Assembly: GCA_049322715.1 (NCBI GenBank)
Contig: JBMOQP010000048.1
Span: 1 to 41,714 of the forward strand
DNA: 41,714 bases
Reading direction: 5' to 3'
Source of the DNA: Thiofaba sp049322715
Lineage (GTDB): Bacteria; Pseudomonadota; Gammaproteobacteria; Halothiobacillales; Halothiobacillaceae
In this document: piece after piece, positions 36,645 to 41,714 of the stretch
How positions within the stretch are numbered: position 1 is the first letter of the stretch
Layout: the number at the start of each line of letters is the position of its first letter
Position numbers and translations under genes: made by a program
The notes under the pieces: model-generated
The model's database searches: none
Seen by the model: only the letters and a program-made list of their open reading frames with translations
What the model was told of the DNA's origin: nothing

Positions 36645-37863
36645 GACGGTCCATTCTTTGCGTGATGAGTTCGATGATCTGACGGGCGAGCAGGCGCTTG
36701 TCGGCCTGGGGCAGTTCGACCTGACCTTCGGCCCACAGCAGGGTAAGGGCGTTGTCCGGCTGGTCGAAGGCGAGGCCCGGGCCTACGCGGTTGGCGGCGA
36801 TCAGGTCCAGGCGCTTGCGGACGAGCTTGTCGCGCGCGTGCTCGAGGACACGGTCGGTCTCGGCGGCGAAGCCGACCACGAAGGGGCGCTCGGGGAGCGC
36901 GGCGACCTCGCTGAGGATGTCGGAGGTCTTCACCAGGGTGATGTTGAGCTGGTCGGCGCTCTTCTTGATCTTGCCCGGGGCGACCTCGAGCGGACGGTAG
37001 TCGGCCACGGCGGCGGTGCCGATGAAGATGTCGCAGGGCATCCTGTCCATCACCGCCTCGCGCATCTGCAGGGCCGTCTCCACGTCGATGCGCGTCACGC
37101 CCTCAGGCGTGGGCAGGGCGGTGGGGCCGCTGACCAGCACGACCTCGGCGCCGGCCTCGCGCGCCGCCTTGGCCAGGGCATAGCCCATGCGCCCGGAGCT
37201 GCGGTTGGAGATGAAGCGCACCGGGTCGAGCGCCTCGCGCGTGGGGCCGGCGGTAATCACGACACGCTTGCCGTTGAGTTGCTTGCCCCCTCTCCCTGAG
37301 GGAGAGGGTTGGGGTGAGGGGGGAAATGTGGCAGCAAGCTGATCGACCAGCTCCAGCGGCTCCAGCATGCGACCCTCGCCGGTCTCGCCGCAGGCCTGCC
37401 CGCCGGATGCCGGGCCGAAGAACATCACACCGCGCGCGGCGAGGGTCTGCGCATTGGCCCGGGTGGCGGGGTGCGCCCACATGACCCGGTTCATGGCCGG
37501 GGCAAGGAACAGCGGGGCCTCGGAGGCCAGGCAGAGGGTAGTCAGCAGATCGTCCGCCATTCCGGCGGCCAGGCGCGCCATCACGTCCGCGCTGGCCGGG
37601 GCGATCAGGATGGCGTCCGCCCAGCGGGTGAGCTCGATGTGGCCCATGGCGGCCTCGTGCTCCTCGTCCCACAGCGACACCCGCACCGGATGGCCGGAGA
37701 GGGCCTGCAGGGTGAGCGGGGTGACGAAATGGGTCGCGCCTTCGGTCATCACCACGCGCACCTCGGCGCCCGCATCGCGCAGGCGGCGGACGAGGTCGCA
37801 GGACTTGTAGGCGGCAATGCCGCCGGAGATGCCGAGCAGGATGTGCTTGCCGGAGAGCTTCAT
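36637..37863 (-). CDS. coaBC: CoaBC: phosphopantothenoylcysteine decarboxylase/synthase, with in-frame repeat in the linker
   Basis: A bifunctional coenzyme A enzyme of 408 residues. The N-terminal CoaC flavoprotein has GISGGIAAYKSCDLVRRL (11-28), the catalytic His in MGHIELT (residue 75), PAMNRVMW (122-129) and the catalytic Cys in QACGETGEGRM (158). The C-terminal CoaB part has ITAGPTREALDPVRFISN and RSSGRMGYALA (from about 203) and GFAAET. Between them, residues about 180-193 (FPPSPQPSPSGRGG) are encoded by a CT-rich palindromic repeat inserted in frame. The site is the inter-domain linker, where it should do least harm. It overlaps dut by eight bases. Confidence 0.95.
   Translation of the reverse strand: MKLSGKHILLGISGGIAAYKSCDLVRRLRDAGAEVRVVMTEGATHFVTPLTLQALSGHPVRVSLWDEEHEAAMGHIELTRWADAILIAPASADVMARLAAGMADDLLTTLCLASEAPLFLAPAMNRVMWAHPATRANAQTLAARGVMFFGPASGGQACGETGEGRMLEPLELVDQLAATFPPSPQPSPSGRGGKQLNGKRVVITAGPTREALDPVRFISNRSSGRMGYALAKAAREAGAEVVLVSGPTALPTPEGVTRIDVETALQMREAVMDRMPCDIFIGTAAVADYRPLEVAPGKIKKSADQLNITLVKTSDILSEVAALPERPFVVGFAAETDRVLEHARDKLVRKRLDLIAANRVGPGLAFDQPDNALTLLWAEGQVELPQADKRLLARQIIELITQRMDRRA
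37285..37325. repeat. CT-rich palindromic repeat inserted in frame in coaBC
   Basis: CCCTCTCCC (37288-37296) pairs with GGGAGAGGG (37300-37308) around TGA, followed by TTGGGGTGAGGGGGG. This is a single arm of the repeat found as an inverted pair at 6413-6530. On the coding strand it is read as PPSPQPSPSGRGG. Read in another frame such repeats give the LTPTLSLRERG-type peptide. Confidence 0.85.
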
Positions 37864-37947
37864 GCCGGCAGTTTATCCTGCCGTGCCGATTTTTTGGCAT
37901 AGGTGGCCTACACTCGTGCTCGTCAGCCACGGACAAGGAGTACAGGC

Positions 37948-38622
37948 ATGGCGATCACGGACTGGCCCGAGGACGAGCGTCCGCGGGAGAAACTGCTCAA
38001 GCACGGCCCGGCGACGCTGTCGGACGCGGAGCTTCTGGCGATCTTCCTGCGCACGGGCGTGGCGGGGAAATCCGCCGTGGACCTGGCGCGCGAGCTGCTG
38101 GCGGGCTTCGGCGGGCTGCGGCCGCTGCTCAACGCCTCGCGCACGGACTTCTGCACGGGGCTCGGGCTGGGGGATGCCAAGTACGCCCAGCTGCAGGCGG
38201 TGCTGGAGATGGCGCGCCGCCACCTGCGCGAGTCGCTCGTGCGCGGCGATGCCTTCACCTCGCCCGGGGCGGTGCGCGGCTACCTCGCCGCCCGTCTGCG
38301 CGACCAGCCGCGCGAGGTCTTCCTCGTCCTCTTCCTCGATTCCCGCCACCGCCTGATCGCCGCCGAGGAGCTGTTCCTCGGCACGCTCGGGGAGGCCGTC
38401 GTGCACCCGCGCGAGGTCGTGCGACGCGCCATGCAGCACAACGCGGCGGCCCTGATCGTGGCCCACAACCACCCCTCCGGGGTGGCGGAGCCGAGCCGGG
38501 CGGACGAATTCACCACCCTGCGCCTGAAGGATGCGCTGGGATTGATCGACGTGCGCTTGCTCGACCACTTCGTCGTGGGTGATGGCGAGACGGTGTCGCT
38601 GGCCGAGCGCGGCTTGCTGTGA
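37948..38622 (+). CDS. radC: RadC-family JAMM/MPN+ domain protein
   Basis: A 224-residue cytosolic protein. The N-terminal helix-hairpin-helix part (RPREKLLKHGPATLSDAELL; FGGLRPLLNASRTDFCTGLG) is followed by a JAMM metalloprotease-like domain with the zinc motif HNHPSGVAEPSRAD. The old link to DNA repair is not upheld and the cellular role is unknown. The ATG at 37948 has AAGGAG seven bases upstream; an in-frame ATG at 37903 has none. It is divergent from coaBC, as in many gammaproteobacteria, and is followed directly by a palindrome train. Confidence 0.94.
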   Translation: MAITDWPEDERPREKLLKHGPATLSDAELLAIFLRTGVAGKSAVDLARELLAGFGGLRPLLNASRTDFCTGLGLGDAKYAQLQAVLEMARRHLRESLVRGDAFTSPGAVRGYLAARLRDQPREVFLVLFLDSRHRLIAAEELFLGTLGEAVVHPREVVRRAMQHNAAALIVAHNHPSGVAEPSRADEFTTLRLKDALGLIDVRLLDHFVVGDGETVSLAERGLL

Positions 38623-38627
38623 CTCAG

Positions 38628-38889
38628 GGAATCGCTGAAAAATTCAGCGATTCCTGCCCGGGGCATGGATGCCATGGATGCCCCGGCTCATCCTGGCCTC
38701 GCACCCCTCGGCCATCCATGGCCTCGGCCCGCTCCGCAGGAGAGGCGCTCGGCTCAAACAAGGGCGTAAGCCCTTGATTTGCGGAGCCCTTCGGGGAACG
38801 CAAGGCGTTCCATCGTTGCTCCCGGCAACGATGGTGACATGCGCCGCGACGTGGCGAACTGCAAAAATCCATGGATGGATTTTTGCAGT
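38628..38889. repeat. Palindrome train K between radC and cheR
   Basis: Hairpins in series: GGAATCGCTGAA-AAA-TTCAGCGATTCC (38628-38654, possible radC terminator); CCGGGGCAT / ATGCCCCGG (38658-38686); GGCCAT-CC-ATGGCC (38710-38723); CAAGGG-CGTAAG-CCCTTG (38759-38776); CCATCGTTG-CTCCCGG-CAACGATGG (38810-38834); ACTGCAAAAATCCAT about GG (38858-38889). The linker GACATGCGCCGCGACG and the last hairpin are shared with 8606-8659; 38690-38750 is an inverted relative of the insertion at 23345-23407. No gene is seen between 38623 and 38895. Confidence 0.88.
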
Positions 38890-38895
38890 GTTTCC

Positions 38896-39753
38896 TCAGG
38901 GGGCGTGTTCGTCAGTCTTGCGCAGGACATCGTCCCGCCCCATCCAGGGCTGCAGGCCCTCGATATCGGCGGGAAGGTGTTCGTGACGGCCGAGGACCAG
39001 GAAGCCGCCGGGCAGCAGCCGTTCGGCCAGGGCGACAGCGAGCGTGGCCTGGGTGCACTCGTCGAAATAGGTGAAGGCGAGGTTGCGGCAGAGGATCAGG
39101 TGGAAGGGGCCGGCCGGCAGGTCGGACGTCATGTCCTGGCGCAGGAAACGGATGGGAGCGCGGAACCCGGGGCGCAGGCAATGCAGGTCCCCCACGCGGA
39201 CGAAGGCCCGCTCCAGCCAGCCCTTGGGCAGTTCACGCAGGCTGCTTCCGGGATAGCAGGCTCGCTCGGATCGACGCAGTACTTCCGCGTCGACATCGGT
39301 CGCGAGGATGTCCAGGTGGATGGCGGGGAAACGCGCCTGCAGTCCGAGAGCCCACAGCAGGCCCAGGCTATAGGGCTCCTCGCCGCTGGCACAGCCCGCG
39401 CTCCACAGGCGCAGGGTGCCCTGTCCGTGCGGCATGGCGGAGGAGGCCAGGGCGGGCAGGATCACGTCCCGCAACAGGTCGAACACGCCCCGGTCGCGGA
39501 AGAAGCGCGAGATGGTGACGGGCAGGCAGTCGCGCAGCCGGCCCCATTCCGTTGGATCGTGCTCCAGCCGCTGGCGGTAGGCCGCCGCGTCGGCCAGCCC
39601 GAGTTCGCGGATCTTCGCCGCGATGCGCCTGCAGACCTGGCGACGCACCTTGCGGTAGCCCGGCCAGCGATGGCCGAGGCGCGGCAGGGCCCATTGCAGC
39701 AGCTCGCCGCAGTCCTTGTCGGGAAGGGCGGTGGCTGGATGAGGATCGGCCAT
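38896..39753 (-). CDS. CheR-type SAM-dependent methyltransferase, orphan
   Basis: A 285-residue protein with the CheR layout. A helical N-terminal domain (YRKVRRQVCRRIAAKIRELG; PVTISRFFRDRGVFDLL) precedes a SAM-binding Rossmann part (LRLWSAGCASGEEPYSLGLL; DILATDVDAEVLRRSERACY; FHLILCRNLAFTYFD). CheR enzymes methylate glutamates of chemoreceptors. The conserved NVLIYF-like segment reads NLAFTYF here. No other chemotaxis gene is in the window, so its substrate is unknown. The stop codon lies at the very edge of the repeat block, so the last few residues (KTDEHAP) may have been altered by it. Confidence 0.85.
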   Translation of the reverse strand: MADPHPATALPDKDCGELLQWALPRLGHRWPGYRKVRRQVCRRIAAKIRELGLADAAAYRQRLEHDPTEWGRLRDCLPVTISRFFRDRGVFDLLRDVILPALASSAMPHGQGTLRLWSAGCASGEEPYSLGLLWALGLQARFPAIHLDILATDVDAEVLRRSERACYPGSSLRELPKGWLERAFVRVGDLHCLRPGFRAPIRFLRQDMTSDLPAGPFHLILCRNLAFTYFDECTQATLAVALAERLLPGGFLVLGRHEHLPADIEGLQPWMGRDDVLRKTDEHAP

Positions 39754-39780
39754 GCCGTCAGTCGATCTTGCCGTCGGGCG

Positions 39781-39810
39781 GAACGAAAGAACCCGCCGGG
39801 CGGCGGGTTC
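39781..39810 (-). terminator. Intrinsic terminator of the OmpA-like lipoprotein gene
   Basis: GAACCCGCC (39789-39797) pairs with GGCGGGTTC (39802-39810), loop GGGC. On the minus strand the stem is followed by TTTCGTTC, a moderate T run. It lies 23 bases past the stop of the leftward lipoprotein gene. Confidence 0.75.
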
Positions 39811-39833
39811 GGGAAGGCTCGGGCACGCGGTCC

Positions 39834-40478
39834 TTACTGGTTGGGGATCACGATGATCTCGACCCGGCGGTTCTGCGCGCGGCCCTCGGCGGTGGCGTTG
39901 CTGGCGATCGGGCGGCTCTGGCCGTAGCCCACCGCGTACATGCGCTCGGGCGCGACACCGCGGCTGGCCAGGTAACTGCGCACGGCGTTGGCGCGGTTCT
40001 CGGACAGGCGCTGGTTGCCTTCCATGGTGCCGCTGCTATCGGTGTGGCCCGCGATTTCGATGCGGGTCTGGCTGTACTGGCGCAGGGTGTTGGCCACGTT
40101 GTCCAGGCTGTGCATGAACTGCGGCTTGATGTCCGCGCGGCCCACGTCGAAGCTGATCTGGTCCGGGAAGCTCAGGACGATGTTCTCGCCCTGACGGGAA
40201 ACATCAATGCCGGTGCCCGCCGTCTGCTGGCGCAGGGCGCGCTCCTGCTCGTCCATGTAGTTGCCGATGGCGCCGCCGGCCAGGCCGCCGACCACCGCGC
40301 CGAGGATGGCTCCCTCGGTCTTCTGGCCGCGCCCGGCGATCGCGCTGCCGAGCACGGCCCCGGTGACCGCCCCGATGCCGGCGCCGGTGGTGGTCTGGGG
40401 GCGTTCCTGATAGGTCTGGCAGCCGGCCAGGGCGACGGCGGCGGCGAGCAGGGGCAGGGCAAGGATGCGAGTGTTCAT
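39834..40478 (-). CDS. OmpA-family outer-membrane lipoprotein (YiaD-like)
   Basis: A 214-residue lipoprotein: signal MNTRILALPLLAAAVALAGC with lipobox LAGC (Cys 20), a glycine-zipper region (TGAGIGAVTGAVLGSAIAG; GAILGAVVGGLAGGAIGNYM) and a C-terminal OmpA peptidoglycan-binding domain (SFDVGRADIKPQFMHSLDNV; IEIAGHTDSSGTMEGNQRLS; ENRANAVRSYLASRGV; AEGRAQNRRVEIIVIP). The Asp and Arg that hold diaminopimelate (HTD, NRR) are present. It likely anchors the outer membrane to the cell wall. Single gene with its own terminator. Confidence 0.92.
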   Translation of the reverse strand: MNTRILALPLLAAAVALAGCQTYQERPQTTTGAGIGAVTGAVLGSAIAGRGQKTEGAILGAVVGGLAGGAIGNYMDEQERALRQQTAGTGIDVSRQGENIVLSFPDQISFDVGRADIKPQFMHSLDNVANTLRQYSQTRIEIAGHTDSSGTMEGNQRLSENRANAVRSYLASRGVAPERMYAVGYGQSRPIASNATAEGRAQNRRVEIIVIPNQ

Positions 40479-40517
40479 GGCGGGACTCCTGTTTCGTTGT
40501 GAGCGCCTTCCCTGAGA

Positions 40518-41681
40518 CTAGGACGCGGGACGAAGGTTCTCAAGGGCGGTGAGCAGGATGTCCACATCCTGCATGGTGTGGGCGGCGCTGAAGGTGACGC
40601 GCAGGCGCGCCGTGCCCTGCGGCACGGTGGGCGGGCGGATGGCGGTGACCTGGATGCCTGCGTCCAAAAGCCGCTGGCTCAGGCCCAGGGCCTCGCCTGC
40701 GTCGCCGACCAGGATCGGCTGGATCGGCGTGTCGGAGGGCATCAGGCGCAGGCCGAGCTGTTCGGCACCCGCCCTGAAACGGGTGATCAGGGTGCGCAGG
40801 TGCTCGCGCCGCCAGGGTTCCTCGTCGATCAGGCGCAGGCTGGCGCGGGTGGCCTCGGCCAGCGCGGCGGGCATGGCGGTGGTGTAGATGTAGGGGCGGG
40901 CGGCCTGGACCAGCCATTCGATCAGGTCCGCCGATCCTGAGACGAAGGCCCCGGCGGTGCCGAGCGCCTTGCCGAGGGTGCCCATCAGTACCGGCACCTC
41001 GTCCGCGCCAAGGCCGAAGTGCTCGACCGTGCCGCGCCCGCTCGCGCCCAGCACGCCGAAGCCGTGCGCGTCGTCCACCATCATCCAGGCGTCGTGCCTA
41101 CGGGCGAGGGCTGCGAGCTCGGGCAGAGGGGCAAGGTCCCCGTCCATGCTGAACACGCCGTCGGTGACGAGCAGCCGTTCGCCGGCGTCGGCCCCGGCCA
41201 GCAGGCCCGCCAGTGCGTCGGTATCTGCATGCGGATAGCGCTTGAAGCGCGCGCCCGAGAGCAGGCCGGCGTCCAGCAGTGAGGCGTGGTTGAGGCGGTC
41301 CTCGAACACCGCGTCGCCGCGGCCGACGAGCGCGCCGATGGCGCCGAGGTTGGCCATGTAGCCGGTGGAGAACAGCAGGGCTCGCTCGCGGCCGGTGAAG
41401 GCGGCGAGTTCATCCTCCAGCGCCTGATGCGCGCGGGTGTGGCCGTTGACCAGGTGCGCGGCGCCGCTGCCGACACCGTACTCGTCCGCTCCGCGCTTGA
41501 AGGCAGCGATCACCTCGGGGTGGCTGGCGAGGCCGAGGTAGTCGTTGCTGCAGAAGCTCAGCACCTCGCGACCGTCCACCACGCGGCGGGGTGTGGTCGG
41601 GCCTTCGGCGATGCGCGGGCGACGGTAGAGGTCGGCGGCGTGGCGCTCGGACAGCCGCTGGCGCAGGCGGTCTTCCTTCAT
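40518..41681 (-). CDS. bioF: 8-amino-7-oxononanoate synthase
   Basis: A PLP enzyme that joins pimeloyl-ACP (or CoA) with alanine in biotin synthesis. The 387-residue chain has FCSNDYLGLASHPEVIAAF, GSGAAHLVNGHTRAHQALED, the PLP Asp in VDDAHGFGVLG and the Schiff-base lysine in MGTLGKALGTAGAF. All match AONS rather than the related KBL or serine palmitoyltransferase. At 41680-41678 a TGA overlaps the ATG (ATGA) in another frame that stays open to the window edge, so an upstream gene (perhaps bioB) may be coupled to it; too little is visible to name it. Confidence 0.93.
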   Translation of the reverse strand: MKEDRLRQRLSERHAADLYRRPRIAEGPTTPRRVVDGREVLSFCSNDYLGLASHPEVIAAFKRGADEYGVGSGAAHLVNGHTRAHQALEDELAAFTGRERALLFSTGYMANLGAIGALVGRGDAVFEDRLNHASLLDAGLLSGARFKRYPHADTDALAGLLAGADAGERLLVTDGVFSMDGDLAPLPELAALARRHDAWMMVDDAHGFGVLGASGRGTVEHFGLGADEVPVLMGTLGKALGTAGAFVSGSADLIEWLVQAARPYIYTTAMPAALAEATRASLRLIDEEPWRREHLRTLITRFRAGAEQLGLRLMPSDTPIQPILVGDAGEALGLSQRLLDAGIQVTAIRPPTVPQGTARLRVTFSAAHTMQDVDILLTALENLRPAS

Positions 41682-41714
41682 GGGATAGATGGTGTTCGCA
41701 AAACGAAGGTTTTC

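Noticed and set aside
1..41714. tRNA or rRNA genes
   Set aside because: Reading for the T-loop GGTTCGANTCC with a matching acceptor stem, and for rRNA landmarks, gave nothing convincing.

Overview
The window is about 41.7 kb of GC-rich DNA, densely packed with genes on both strands. Gene content points to a gammaproteobacterium. The chain argB / algC-type phosphomannomutase / dut / coaBC / radC is a known gammaproteobacterial neighbourhood, and the hemB, rhlE, recG, ubiC and bioF products all read as gammaproteobacterial types. A cluster for persulfide and sulfane-sulfur handling (MBL-fold dioxygenase, YeeE/YedE transporter, ArsR-rhodanese regulator, with MFS and TauE/SafE permeases nearby) suggests contact with reduced sulfur, perhaps a Chromatiales-like sulfur oxidiser. 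That genus-level idea is inference only.

Layout: (1) 1-1215, the edge of an IS element whose end seems to cut a small unknown gene, then a second unknown gene. (2) 1273-8503, hemB, a P-type ATPase with unusual ion-site residues, rhlE behind an attenuator-like leader, and rlhA. (3) 8813-15907, recG facing a two-gene secreted set (dihaem c-type cytochrome lipoprotein and PhoX/DUF839 lipoprotein) and a small membrane protein. (4) 16356-21395, ubiC-nfi, a CHAD protein, and a MASE3-PAS-GGDEF-EAL protein. (5) 21460-28732, a leftward, overlapping MoxR / DUF58 / DUF4381 / BatA / BatB-BatC / BatD cluster headed by an ArsR-rhodanese gene. (6) 28766-33919, the sulfur transport and oxidation genes, permeases and a DUF4124 protein. 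(7) 33909-38622, argB, algC, dut, coaBC and radC. (8) 38896-41681, an orphan CheR, an OmpA-like lipoprotein and bioF.

The most unusual feature is not a gene. The window is sprinkled with short mosaic elements built from consecutive near-perfect hairpins, many centred on the core CCAT-GG-ATGG. They fill several intergenic gaps (8506-8749, 16071-16336, 26759-27085, 32060-32255, 38628-38889). Related elements also sit in frame inside recG, ubiC, coaBC and the batB-batC fusion, apparently form the C-terminal tail of a DUF4381-like protein, and carry the start codon of a DUF58 gene. Linker sequences are shared between copies while stems differ but stay complementary. A second set of hairpins resembles the terminal repeat of the IS at the left edge, placed back to back with nothing between. 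No transposase of the RAYT type is visible here, so what spreads them is open.

All names are from reading sequence motifs by eye. No database search was possible.
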